In this document: positions 24,448 to 33,257 of the stretch, one piece after another
How the letters are laid out: each line of letters starts with the position of its first letter
Position numbering within the stretch: position 1 is the stretch's first letter
Assembly (NCBI GenBank): GCA_937928795.1
Contig: CALFWB010000040.1
Span: 34,496-98,495, forward strand
Direction: 5' to 3'
Length of the DNA: 64,000 nt
Source of the DNA: an uncultured Anaerolineales bacterium
Lineage (GTDB): Bacteria > Chloroflexota > Anaerolineae > Anaerolineales > UBA4823
Position numbers and translations under genes: made by a program
Notes under the pieces: model-generated
Database searches by the model: none
What the model was told of the DNA's origin: nothing
The model's input: the letters and a program-made list of their open reading frames with translations, nothing else

Positions 24448-25626
24448 ATGAGAAAATCTTTTCTTGTAGTGAGCATCACGGCTTCATTGGTCTTGGCTAT
24501 TTTACTCAGTGCTTGCGGTGGGGCAGCTCAACCGGTTATCAAAATCGGCGTCAACGCGCCATTGACCGGCGACATCCCCAAAGTGGGGGAAGGTACAAAA
24601 TATGCGGCCGAATTGTGGCTCGAAGATATCAAGAACGCAGGGGGATTAGATGTCGGAGGTAAGAAATATCAAGTTGAGTTAGTGATTGAGGACAATGAAT
24701 CCAAAGCCGAATCGGCTGTGGCTGCCAACACGAAAATGATCACGCAGGACGAAGTCTTAGTGATTGTTGGCCCACAAGCTTCTAAGCAAGCAGTTCCGGC
24801 CGGCGAGGTTGCAAACAACTATGAAACACCGATGATTAGTCCGTGGTCAACCAATCCAAACACGACCAAAGACCGCCCCTGGGTCTTCCGCGCCTGCTTC
24901 CTAGACCCCTTCCAAGGTCCGGTGGTAGCGAACTTCGTTACCGAAGAATTCGGTTTTACTAAAGCGGGTGTCCTCTATGACGTAGCAAGCGATTATCCGA
25001 AGGGACTAGCCGAATTTTTCAAGAAAGCCTGGGAAGAACTTCATGGGCCGGGTTCGGTGGTGGCTTACGAGTCGTTTACTACTAAGGATACCGACTTTAG
25101 TGCTCAGTTGACCAAGATCAAGGATTCTGGTGCAGAGTTCATCTTTACCCCCCAGTATTACAACGAAGTTGCCTTGATTGTCAAACAGGCTCATCAATTG
25201 GGTTGGGATAAGCCCATTGTGGGCAGTGATAGCTGGGGTTCTTCGGAGCTGATCCCGTTGTGTGGGGCGGATTGTTACGGTTTGTTCTTCAGCACGCACT
25301 ATGCTGCAGCCGGTGCAACCGGAAAGACAAAAGAGTTTATCGATCGTTACAACGCCAAATATGGCTATATCCCCGATGACGTCGCAGCGCTAACCTGGGA
25401 CGCCTTTGGTTTGGTTCAACAAGCCATCCAAAACTGTGGCAAGATCACTGGCGACATCAAGGCCGATCGTAAATGCGTGCGTGATGCCCTAGCTCAAATT
25501 AAGGCTTATGACGGCATTACCGGGAAGATGGACTTTACCCAAGGCAACGATCCGGTCAAATGCGCAGTGATCGTCAAAATTGACGACAAGGGAGAGTTTA
25601 CCTTCTATAAATCCGTTTGCCCGTAA
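24448..25626 (+). CDS. livK: Branched-chain amino acid ABC transporter, substrate-binding lipoprotein
   Basis: This 392-residue type I periplasmic binding protein has a lipoprotein signal ending LLSAC (lipid Cys) and then IKIGVNAPLTGDIPKVGEG, the typical opening of Leu/Ile/Val-binding proteins. Further landmarks are VGPQASKQAVPAGEVANNYETPMISP and the C-terminal YDGITGKMDFTQ. It captures branched-chain or related amino acids outside the membrane and delivers them to the LivHM channel. The ATG at 24448 is chosen over upstream starts because AAGGAG lies 8 bp before it and the signal peptide begins there. It is the first gene of livKHMGF. Confidence 0.92.
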   Translation: MRKSFLVVSITASLVLAILLSACGGAAQPVIKIGVNAPLTGDIPKVGEGTKYAAELWLEDIKNAGGLDVGGKKYQVELVIEDNESKAESAVAANTKMITQDEVLVIVGPQASKQAVPAGEVANNYETPMISPWSTNPNTTKDRPWVFRACFLDPFQGPVVANFVTEEFGFTKAGVLYDVASDYPKGLAEFFKKAWEELHGPGSVVAYESFTTKDTDFSAQLTKIKDSGAEFIFTPQYYNEVALIVKQAHQLGWDKPIVGSDSWGSSELIPLCGADCYGLFFSTHYAAAGATGKTKEFIDRYNAKYGYIPDDVAALTWDAFGLVQQAIQNCGKITGDIKADRKCVRDALAQIKAYDGITGKMDFTQGNDPVKCAVIVKIDDKGEFTFYKSVCP

Positions 25627-25662
25627 TGGAGAGAAGGACTTTGTTGTAAATTGAATAATGTT

Positions 25663-25776
25663 GAGGCTGTCATCGAGAGCAGTGGTCTTCTATCCCAGAT
25701 ATAGGTGTGTCATAAAATCCATCTGTTAAGGGGAGCCGATCATTAACCCTGTTCAAGGACAGCCTCGCTATTTTTT
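25663..25776 (+). promoter_or_regulatory. Long-range inverted repeat with T-run between livK and livH
   Basis: GAGGCTGTC (25663-25671) is complementary to GACAGCCTC (25758-25766), and a run of six T follows at 25771. The ~86-nt loop could hold further structure. It looks like a partial terminator or processing signal that would let the binding protein be made in excess of the permease. Confidence 0.5.
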
Positions 25777-25795
25777 GAGTTGAGGAGCACCTTCT

Positions 25796-26719
25796 ATGGC
25801 ATTTTTCTTTCAAAATGTGGTCAATGCTCTTCAGTGGGGGAGTTTTTACGCCCTCATTGCGCTTGGGTATTCTATGGTGTATGGAGTGTTGATGTTGTTC
25901 AATTTTGCGCATGGGGATATTTTTATGACTGGCGCCTATATTGGCTTTTTTGTTGCTACGATGTTTGTTGGCTTATCTGCGACCGGCATCCTTGTATTGC
26001 CAAATTGGTTGATTCTCATCTTGACCATCTTGATCTCCATGTTTCTCACTTCATTTGTGGGGATGGCAGTAGAGCGGGTCGCCTACCGCCCCTTGCGCGG
26101 CGCCCCACGCGCTTCGGCGGCCATCACCGGCTTGATGGTCGGGATCATCTTGGAGACCGGCAACCTTGCCCTTTTAGGTGCCCGCCGCCAAAAATTCCCG
26201 GAATTGATTGTTTCGCAGACTTATGATTTCGGTGGAGTAAGCGTTACAAATAGCAAGATCATGATTGTTTTGGTCTCGATCGGTCTGATGATAGCTCTCC
26301 ATCAATTCGTGCGCCGCACCAAATGGGGGATGGCGATGCGAGCCATGGCGTATGATTTCGTCGTGGTACCGTTGATGGGGGTTTCGATCAACTTGATCGC
26401 GGCGCTGACCTTTGGCTTAGGCTCTGCCTTGGCATCTGCAGCGGGGATCCTCTTCGGCATCGCTTACCCGGTGCTTGACCCCTATATGGGCATCCTATTT
26501 GGTTGGAAGGCCTTTGTGGCAGCCATTTTGGGTGGGCGCGGTTCGATCTTGGGGGCAGCGTTGGCTGGTTTTTTGCTGGGTTTCATTGAGATTTTCGTGG
26601 CGACCATCTTTCCTTCAACCCTGCGTGACCTGATTGCTTATTCGATCATTTTGATCATCCTCACCTTCCGACCGCATGGATTTTTTGGTGAGCCATATAG
26701 CGCCCAGTTACGCTTATAA
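25796..26719 (+). CDS. livH: Branched-chain amino acid ABC transporter permease LivH
   Basis: This 307-residue inner-membrane protein with about eight helices begins ALQWGSFYALIALGYSMVYGVLMLFNFAHGD, the LivH signature. It ends in the coupling region GGRGSILGAALAGFLLGFIEIF. It forms half of the translocation channel with LivM. GAGGAG lies 8 bp before the ATG. Confidence 0.95.
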   Translation: MAFFFQNVVNALQWGSFYALIALGYSMVYGVLMLFNFAHGDIFMTGAYIGFFVATMFVGLSATGILVLPNWLILILTILISMFLTSFVGMAVERVAYRPLRGAPRASAAITGLMVGIILETGNLALLGARRQKFPELIVSQTYDFGGVSVTNSKIMIVLVSIGLMIALHQFVRRTKWGMAMRAMAYDFVVVPLMGVSINLIAALTFGLGSALASAAGILFGIAYPVLDPYMGILFGWKAFVAAILGGRGSILGAALAGFLLGFIEIFVATIFPSTLRDLIAYSIILIILTFRPHGFFGEPYSAQLRL

Positions 26720-26755
26720 AGAGCGTTATATTCTGTTTTCAATGAGGAAAGATCT

Positions 26756-28069
26756 ATGGCTGTTGTTAGCGAAACCATTGATGAGCGAACTACTCTTTGG
26801 AGCAGGATGCGAGTTTGGTTGCGAAAAAATTATGGAGAAGTTCCCTTATTTGCCTGGTTAGTCGGGGCTTTGGTTGCGGCAATCATTGAGATGTTGGTTG
26901 GCAATCCGTTTGCGCGGCTAATTGGGATGCCGCGCGGACCGGTTCTGTTTGGTTTCTTAATCGTGCTCAAAACCCCCTTATTAATTCCGCCTGCCATTCT
27001 CTACAACCTTGTGATTTACATTTTCCCTACACTGCTTGTGGCTCGTTTGCTTGGATCGCTTTCCAATCGCATTGCAGGATGGTTGATGGATCGCTCCGTG
27101 ATCCTCTCTACCCTCATCCATTTAGGACTCCTGTATGCAACGTTGCATATCTGGGCAAGTTTCAACGATTATCGGGTTTTGGTTGTGAAACTGATCTTAC
27201 TTGCCATTATGATTACCCTTAGTCTCAATGTGGTTAACGGTTATATGGGTGAATTTTCGTGTTCCCATCCGGGCTTTATGGCTATGGGAGCGTACACGGC
27301 GTCGATCTTAAGTGTGGTTTTCTTTGTCGATGATAGTGTGTTTGGTCCTGCGATCTTGCCTCCTGTCCTTGGGCAATTCGCTTTTCCTCTTATCCTGATC
27401 ATCAGTGGTTTGGTCGCCTCGATCAGCGCTTTGTTGGTGGCGGTTCCATCTTTCCGCACGCGGGGAGACTATTTGGCGATCATTTCGCTGGCGTTTACTT
27501 TTATTGTTAAGTCTCTCATCGAGAATTTAGAGATTGTTGGGGGACCGCGTGGGATGCGCGGCCAACCAGATTGGGCAACCCTTCCGGTGGTTTTTGTGTG
27601 GACAATGCTGTGTGTATGGGTGATCAACAATTATGTCCGCTCAACTTTTGGCAAAACGATGAACGCTGTGCGAGACGGAGAGATGGCAGCCAATGCGATG
27701 ACCATTAACACAAGACGAACAAAAATGGTCACCTTTTTGTTTGCGGCTTTTTGGGCTGGCGTTGCCGGGGGGTTGCTTGCCCATGTTTTACGTTACGTGA
27801 ACCCCGGATCCTTTGGCATCCAGAAATTAGCCGAAGTGTTAGCGATGGTTTATTTTGGTGGCTTGAACTCTGTGGTCGGATCAATTGTAGGGGCAGTTGG
27901 GTTTAATCTCTTGAGTGAAGCCTTACGTCCGCTAGAGCTTTATAAGTGGATTATCATCCCGATCATGATTATCTTGATCATGATCTATCGTCCAACCGGT
28001 TTGATCGCCTTTACCGAGTTTGATGTCAAAAAAATCATTCAGCCCCGCAATCGGGATCGGGAGGCGTAA
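26756..28069 (+). CDS. livM: Branched-chain amino acid ABC transporter permease LivM
   Basis: This 437-residue membrane protein has the LivM core in its second half: SLNVVNGYMGEFSCSHPGFMAMGAYT, RTRGDYLAIISLAF and GGLNSVVGSIVGAVGF. It has an N-terminal extension of about 130 residues with extra hydrophobic segments compared with typical ~320-residue LivM proteins. It pairs with LivH and starts 36 bp after it. Confidence 0.94.
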   Translation: MAVVSETIDERTTLWSRMRVWLRKNYGEVPLFAWLVGALVAAIIEMLVGNPFARLIGMPRGPVLFGFLIVLKTPLLIPPAILYNLVIYIFPTLLVARLLGSLSNRIAGWLMDRSVILSTLIHLGLLYATLHIWASFNDYRVLVVKLILLAIMITLSLNVVNGYMGEFSCSHPGFMAMGAYTASILSVVFFVDDSVFGPAILPPVLGQFAFPLILIISGLVASISALLVAVPSFRTRGDYLAIISLAFTFIVKSLIENLEIVGGPRGMRGQPDWATLPVVFVWTMLCVWVINNYVRSTFGKTMNAVRDGEMAANAMTINTRRTKMVTFLFAAFWAGVAGGLLAHVLRYVNPGSFGIQKLAEVLAMVYFGGLNSVVGSIVGAVGFNLLSEALRPLELYKWIIIPIMIILIMIYRPTGLIAFTEFDVKKIIQPRNRDREA

Positions 28070-28070
28070 G

Positions 28071-28841
28071 ATGGCACTACTGGAAGTCAAAAACATGACG
28101 CACTATTTTGGTGGATTGCGGGCGGTATATAACTACAATCTAACGATTGAGCAGGGCGAGATCCGCGGTTTGATTGGCCCAAATGGGGCGGGGAAGACCA
28201 CAATTTTTAATTTGATCACCGGCATCTATAAGCCTACGGAAGGCATAATTACGTTAGATGGAGAAAACATTGTCGGTTTACAGCCCTATCAGATTGCTGC
28301 GAAGGGTATCGGGCGTACCTTTCAAAACTTGCAATTATGGCGACACATGAGCGTGATCGACCATGTCAAGTTAGCCCAATACTCGAAGATTCGTTATGGT
28401 TTAGTTGGCGCTTTTTTTGGCACCCCTTTGCGCCATCGCCAAGAGCAGGAGATCGAGGATCGATCCTTAGAACTTTTGGAGCTGGTTGGCATCCGTCATT
28501 TGGCTGATCAGATTGTTACCAATTTACCTTATGGGGCGCAACGGCGGGTAGAGATGGCAAGGGCTTTAGCTACCGATCCAAAAATTCTATTTCTGGATGA
28601 GCCAACTGTGGGGATGAATCCGGAAGAGCTCAAAGATATGATGGAGATCATCCGTCGCGTCCATGAAGAATTGGGACTTGCGATCTTCTTGATTGAACAC
28701 CGTATGAAAGTGGTGATGGATTTGTGCCAACGCATCCAGACCTTAGTCTTTGGAGAGGTGGTTGCAGAAGGGACACCGGAGGAAATCCGCAATAATCCCA
28801 TTGTGATCGAAGCTTATCTGGGCAAGGAGATAGAGACCTGA
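28071..28841 (+). CDS. livG: Branched-chain amino acid ABC transporter ATP-binding protein LivG
   Basis: This 256-residue ABC ATPase has Walker A GPNGAGKT, the LivG insertion GIGRTFQNLQLWRHMSVIDHV, a signature region with YGAQRRVEMARALA (a degenerate LSGGQ, usual in LivG) and Walker B ILFLDEPTVGMNP. The ATG at 28071 is chosen because GGGAGG lies just upstream and livM ends one base before; the longer upstream frame lies inside livM. Its stop overlaps the livF start (TGATG). Confidence 0.94.
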   Translation: MALLEVKNMTHYFGGLRAVYNYNLTIEQGEIRGLIGPNGAGKTTIFNLITGIYKPTEGIITLDGENIVGLQPYQIAAKGIGRTFQNLQLWRHMSVIDHVKLAQYSKIRYGLVGAFFGTPLRHRQEQEIEDRSLELLELVGIRHLADQIVTNLPYGAQRRVEMARALATDPKILFLDEPTVGMNPEELKDMMEIIRRVHEELGLAIFLIEHRMKVVMDLCQRIQTLVFGEVVAEGTPEEIRNNPIVIEAYLGKEIET

Positions 28842-29554
28842 TGTTGCTATCCATTGAAAACTTGCGCGTATCCTACGATCGGATTAAGGCTCTACACGGC
28901 ATCGATTTCGAGGTTGAAGAGGGGGAGATTGTGTGCATCATTGGTGCCAACGGGGCCGGTAAGAGCACAACCTTGCGGGCGATTTCCCGCTTGGTGCCGG
29001 TTGAGCCGGGTTCAAAGATGACGTTTGCCGGCAAGAATTTGCTTGATTATCCCCCCGATAAAGTGGTTAGCGAACTGGGGATTTCTCATGTCCCGGAGGG
29101 CAGACGCCTGTTTGGCAACCTAACAGTCATAGAGAATTTGCGTTTAGCAGCATTTGCCCGCAAGGAACCCCGCACTGTCGAGAGGGATATCGAGCGTGTG
29201 TTCACCATTTTTCCGCGTTTGAAAGAGCGCACCTATCAAAAGGCAGAAACCCTCAGCGGTGGTGAACAGCAGATGTTAGCTGTTGGACGGGCATTGGTCT
29301 CCGCCAAGCGCTTGATGTTATTGGATGAACCTTCGATGGGGTTGGCTCCTTTGATGATGATGAGCGTCTTTGATGTTCTTAAGGAGATTAATCAGCAAGG
29401 AACGACGATTTTACTCGTTGAACAGAATGCCCGCTTGGCGCTCAAGTTTGCCACACGCGGCTATGTTTTGGAAAGCGGCAATCTCGTCCTTCAAGGCAAA
29501 TCGAGCGATTTGCTGGCAAATGAAGAAGTAAAAAAGGCTTACTTAGGGGGCTAA
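28841..29554 (+). CDS. livF: Branched-chain amino acid ABC transporter ATP-binding protein LivF
   Basis: This 237-residue ABC ATPase has Walker A GANGAGKS, the LivF-specific GISHVPEGRRLFGNLTV, signature LSGGEQQMLAVGRAL, Walker B LMLLDEPSMGLAP and the switch His replaced by Gln (LLVEQNAR), as usual in LivF. It is the last gene of the operon and is followed by a terminator. Confidence 0.95.
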   Translation: MLLSIENLRVSYDRIKALHGIDFEVEEGEIVCIIGANGAGKSTTLRAISRLVPVEPGSKMTFAGKNLLDYPPDKVVSELGISHVPEGRRLFGNLTVIENLRLAAFARKEPRTVERDIERVFTIFPRLKERTYQKAETLSGGEQQMLAVGRALVSAKRLMLLDEPSMGLAPLMMMSVFDVLKEINQQGTTILLVEQNARLALKFATRGYVLESGNLVLQGKSSDLLANEEVKKAYLGG

Positions 29555-29565
29555 GTCGCTGGAAC

Positions 29566-29621
29566 GCGCGTGCCCCCTTGAGGATACCTATCAAGAAATC
29601 TCAAGGGGATACGTGCTTTTT
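29566..29621 (+). terminator. Terminator of the liv operon
   Basis: CCCCTTGAG (29574-29582) pairs with CTCAAGGGG (29600-29608), with outer GCGTG..ACGTGC pairing possible, and is followed by TTTTT at 29617-29621. Confidence 0.7.
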
Positions 29622-29643
29622 GATCGCAAATGAAAAGTCTCAT

Positions 29644-30480
29644 TTATAAGTCATTGAAGAGTGGTGGCAATTTCATTGTGTTAGGGATAGGAATACCTAG
29701 AAGCAGGCAAATCGTTGGGGCAACTTGCAGCATAGAGGCCGGAGAAGGCATTATTCCTCCCCCTTCTTGGTTTGCTGGGATGAGGAATAGCGGTACTTCC
29801 CTGACATCAGGTGTAGTACCGCCGTGCGAGCGGCCCGGATTAATGCCATGATCACTACCCACAAGAATGTGATAGCCGTTGTCTAACCAGTCGGGGATCA
29901 GATTTGCCAAAAGAGAATCTTGTCGAGTTGCCATCCTACGGTATTCGGGCGTGTCTGAGCCATAAGTTTCCCCTGTCCAATCCATGCCGGATGGATGTAC
30001 AAGGAGATAGTCCGGGGAAAACCGCTTCACGAGCATCGCCGCAGTTGAAAAACATTCCACATCAGGATAATCATCTTGAGTATAAAAACGGCCATGCTGG
30101 ATGGGTAGGGCAGGATCATCAACTTCACGGTCTGCTACTTTATCATAGGGAGATCGGTTATATAGCTCTGAGAACCAGTGATAGGCAACCGCTGCGGTTG
30201 TTTTTCCCGCCTGAACGGCCAGTTGAAAGATGTGGGGCATTTTGGATAGCCTTGAAATACTATTGGATACAATACCGTGTTCGATTACCGGAGTGCCGGT
30301 ATGGAGGGTTTCGTACATCGGCCGTGATAATGTTGGTAGCTCTCCGATAACTTTATAAAGGCTGGCGACCTTTTGTTCAACAAGGTGCATCAGGAATCCC
30401 ATTCCGTTGAGAGCTGTGTCGTACCGTAATCCATCGGAAAGTACGAAAATCACTTTGCTAGAGGCCATTGGTTCTTTCAT
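29644..30480 (-). CDS. Alkaline phosphatase superfamily (type I phosphodiesterase/nucleotide pyrophosphatase-like) protein
   Basis: This 278-residue protein lacks a signal peptide. KVIFVLSDGLRYDTA supplies the first metal-binding Asp. PTLSRPMYETLHTGTP holds the Thr/Ser nucleophile region, HPSGMDWTGETYG and VGSDHGINPGRSHGG hold later metal ligands. The family hydrolyses phosphate mono- or diesters or transfers phosphoryl groups. It is shorter than most nucleotide pyrophosphatases, so it is likely a compact, cytoplasmic member. GGGAG lies 9 bp before the ATG. It converges on the liv operon and diverges from the opp operon. Confidence 0.78.
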   Translation of the reverse strand: MKEPMASSKVIFVLSDGLRYDTALNGMGFLMHLVEQKVASLYKVIGELPTLSRPMYETLHTGTPVIEHGIVSNSISRLSKMPHIFQLAVQAGKTTAAVAYHWFSELYNRSPYDKVADREVDDPALPIQHGRFYTQDDYPDVECFSTAAMLVKRFSPDYLLVHPSGMDWTGETYGSDTPEYRRMATRQDSLLANLIPDWLDNGYHILVGSDHGINPGRSHGGTTPDVREVPLFLIPANQEGGGIMPSPASMLQVAPTICLLLGIPIPNTMKLPPLFNDL

Positions 30481-30568
30481 AGATAAATGCTCCCATGATT
30501 ACAAAAGCGGATTTCATTTTGAGTATACCTCATCTTATGTTAACAAAACTTAAATTAAATTAAGAATA

Positions 30569-30597
30569 TTGACAGATTTACTGATGTGATGTATAAA
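30569..30597 (+). promoter_or_regulatory. Promoter of the oligopeptide ABC operon
   Basis: TTGACA (30569-30574), a 17-bp spacer and TATAAA (30592-30597) lie in the AT-rich 560-bp spacer. A second weaker candidate is TTGACA 30697-30702 with TAACAT 17 bp later. The rest of the spacer holds an imperfect AAGAACC/GGTTCTT hairpin (about 30642-30682) but no gene. Confidence 0.65.
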
Positions 30598-31042
30598 AAT
30601 GTTAACTTAGCAGTATAAATATGCCTGAAATGAATTGAAATTAAGAACCATAAATCAGGTGAACATATTTTTACGGTTCTTGAGTTGTCTTTTTAATTGA
30701 CAAATCATTGAGGGCGGAGTAACATTTCAAAAAACTGGTTGAAACTCACTTTCCCCGTTTTATTGGTATTACATTCGTGAAGATCAAAATATCTCAGCTA
30801 TGCGTTTGAGTCATGGTTTTATTTATCGTTTCAAGTTTCTCAAATGTTTTGTCCTTGAGTGTTTTTGCCATTTTCTTTTTCTTCAGGTGCATTGAAGAAG
30901 ACTTTGAACTCATCGGGGGTCAATGGATAATTGGATTATTGACTTCCGCGTTGGGAGAAGAAAGGAGGTACTCCACTTAAATTCATTATCCATGATTCTT
31001 TCTTTACAGATGCTTGCATAAATTAGAATAGAGGAGAATAAC

Positions 31043-33184
31043 ATGATGTCAAAACATTTCTTGCCTAAGCTTGTCTCTGTATTGATCATTATCTCTATGA
31101 TCAGTGGATGTGCCTCCCAAGCAACGCCATTACCGCCAGTTCCAACTGTTGAGAGTGGTGGTGCTCCTCAGGTTACAACTGCACCCGCACAGCCGGCTAC
31201 TGCCACGGAACAGCCCCCTGCGGGGATATCAAAGCCACCTGCAATTACAATGGATGATACGCAAGGTGTGCCTCCTGGCAAATATCCTCAACAGTATGAA
31301 TTGGAGGAGTTTGAGTCTCTAACAGGCGGTAAAATGGAATTCTCCGATCGGGGTTTTATTGATCCGACTCTGATCGAGATTTATGGGGATATTCCCACCG
31401 ATGTAAGGGAACGCTTACCTCAAGAACCTTTGGTTGTTGTTCCTTATGATGAAATTGGCAAGTATGGCGGTCAATTAGAGGGACTATCGTTGGGACCTGA
31501 GAGTGGTAATTCCGAATACCTTAGTTGGCGTCATGCCAATCTGCTGAGATACGCGGATGATATGATCACCATTGTACCCAATGTTGCCAAAGATTATTCA
31601 ATCAGCGATGACTTGCAAGAATTTACCTTTATCTTGCGCAAAGGGCATAAATGGTCAGATGGTGAGCCTTTCACAACAGCAGATGTTGCTTTCTGGTGGG
31701 AAGATATTATTCTCAATAAAGAATTGACTCCTGAAGTTCCCATTTATTGGGTTTTTGGTGGTGAACCGATGAAGGTTGAGATCGTCGACGATGTCACCTT
31801 CAAGATTAAGACTGCTGCCCCTGCTCCGGGATTGATCCCCTGGTTAGCTGTAATGTGGATTTTACCAGCCGCCCCGCGCCATTTTCTAGAGTCAAAACAT
31901 CTAAAGTACAACCCAAATATTGATAAAGAGGCACAGGAAAATGGCTTTCCCTCTTGGGTTGAGTATTTTTACACGTTCTATGGTGAATGGCAAGATAGCG
32001 TGCATCGCTGGAAAGAAGGGGTGCCACGCTTGGAGGCCTGGATCGTGGTTGAGGAAACCCCCGAGTATCAATTAGCTGTGGCAAATCCCTATTATCATGT
32101 GGTTGATACTGCGGGGCAACAACTACCTTATGTAGACCGAAGTCGGGAAAGCTACAGCCAAGACGCGCAGGTCATAGAACTCAAGATCATCAATGGAGAG
32201 GTTGATCAGAAGGCTCAAACCCTAAAATTCGCTTCAGTGCCAGTGTTTAAGCAGCATGAAGCAGATGGGGACTATAAAGTCTACCTGGTTGAGGCAGCCT
32301 CGGATGGACCAACTGTTTCCTTCAACTGCACCCATAAAGATCCGGTTTTGAGAGAGATTTTCTCCAATCCAAAATTCAGCTATGCGATGTCGATTGCGAT
32401 TAATCGGAAAGAGGTCAATAAAATCGCATGTTTTGGAGAATGTGAAGAGATCAGTACGGGTGTTCCTATTCATCCTTCGGCTAGTTTTGCAAAACCCGAA
32501 TGGTATACCTACGCTACTGAGTATGACCCCGAGAAAGCAAACCAAATGTTAGATGAACTCGGTTTAGATAAAAAGGACAGTGAAGGTTGGCGATTACGCC
32601 CGGATGGAAAGCGACTGGTTGTTTTTGCCAATTACACCATTCAAGGGATTAGCTCTGAGGTGATGAATTTGGTCAAAAGCTTTTGGGAAGCGGTAGGGGT
32701 CAAAGTCGAGTTGAAGGAAATTGCTACCGAGGCGTACCGTGCCATGGTCTCGAATAACGAACATGACCTGGCAGCCTTCACAAGTGGAACAACCCTGGAA
32801 CCTTCTTTCCTCTCGAACCAATATCGTTTCTATCCGCCTTTTGGTGACCCAGTGCTCGAACCTCAGTGCGGTTTATCCTATCTTGAGTGGTACAAGTCTG
32901 GCGGTCAAAAGGGGGAAGAACCGCCTCCTGATATGAAGCGGTTGTTTGAATTGACGGAGAAGTTCAAAACCTTGCTGCCGGGCTCAGATGAATATGTCAA
33001 AGTAGGTCAGGAAATTGGTGATATTCACATGCGTAACTTGTTCCTGATTGGAATCTTAGGCCCTGCTCCTGTGGTCCTTATTGCTAAGAATCGCCTAGGG
33101 AATTTTGTTCCAGTGAAGATTTCAGGTTTCGAGTTCTATCGCAACTATCCTGTGAGGCCGGATCAGTGGTACATTAAGTATTAG
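31043..33184 (+). CDS. Oligopeptide ABC transporter substrate-binding lipoprotein (SBP_bac_5)
   Basis: This 713-residue lipoprotein has signal SVLIIISMISGC (lipid Cys), a Pro/Thr/Ala-rich tether, and then a type II binding-protein fold with the family-5 motif YSISDDLQEFTFILRKGHKWSDGEPFTTADV. It binds peptides or other oligomers outside the membrane. It is larger than the usual 500-600 residues, as in subfamilies that bind longer peptides or oligosaccharides; the ligand is unknown. GAGGAG lies 6 bp before the ATG. It is the first gene of a five-gene operon. Confidence 0.9.
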   Translation: MMSKHFLPKLVSVLIIISMISGCASQATPLPPVPTVESGGAPQVTTAPAQPATATEQPPAGISKPPAITMDDTQGVPPGKYPQQYELEEFESLTGGKMEFSDRGFIDPTLIEIYGDIPTDVRERLPQEPLVVVPYDEIGKYGGQLEGLSLGPESGNSEYLSWRHANLLRYADDMITIVPNVAKDYSISDDLQEFTFILRKGHKWSDGEPFTTADVAFWWEDIILNKELTPEVPIYWVFGGEPMKVEIVDDVTFKIKTAAPAPGLIPWLAVMWILPAAPRHFLESKHLKYNPNIDKEAQENGFPSWVEYFYTFYGEWQDSVHRWKEGVPRLEAWIVVEETPEYQLAVANPYYHVVDTAGQQLPYVDRSRESYSQDAQVIELKIINGEVDQKAQTLKFASVPVFKQHEADGDYKVYLVEAASDGPTVSFNCTHKDPVLREIFSNPKFSYAMSIAINRKEVNKIACFGECEEISTGVPIHPSASFAKPEWYTYATEYDPEKANQMLDELGLDKKDSEGWRLRPDGKRLVVFANYTIQGISSEVMNLVKSFWEAVGVKVELKEIATEAYRAMVSNNEHDLAAFTSGTTLEPSFLSNQYRFYPPFGDPVLEPQCGLSYLEWYKSGGQKGEEPPPDMKRLFELTEKFKTLLPGSDEYVKVGQEIGDIHMRNLFLIGILGPAPVVLIAKNRLGNFVPVKISGFEFYRNYPVRPDQWYIKY

Positions 33185-33204
33185 AAAATAATGAGTTGAA
33201 TTAG

Positions 33205-33235
33205 TCTAGGCGGGGATAAGTAACCCCCGCCTAGA
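33205..33235 (+). promoter_or_regulatory. Strong intergenic hairpin between binding-protein and permease genes
   Basis: TCTAGGCGGGG pairs perfectly with CCCCGCCTAGA (11 bp, loop of 9 nt). No T-run follows, so it is more likely a 3'-protective mRNA hairpin that raises binding-protein levels over the permeases than a full terminator. Confidence 0.7.
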
Positions 33236-33257
33236 TTATATTGAAAGAGGAACATTT

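Noticed and set aside
30797..30893. 31-codon Phe-rich frame in the leader of the oligopeptide operon (MRLSHGFIYRF...), considered as a second attenuator peptide
   Set aside because: The region is T-rich, so Phe codons are expected by chance. No terminator/antiterminator pair follows and no aromatic biosynthesis gene is downstream.
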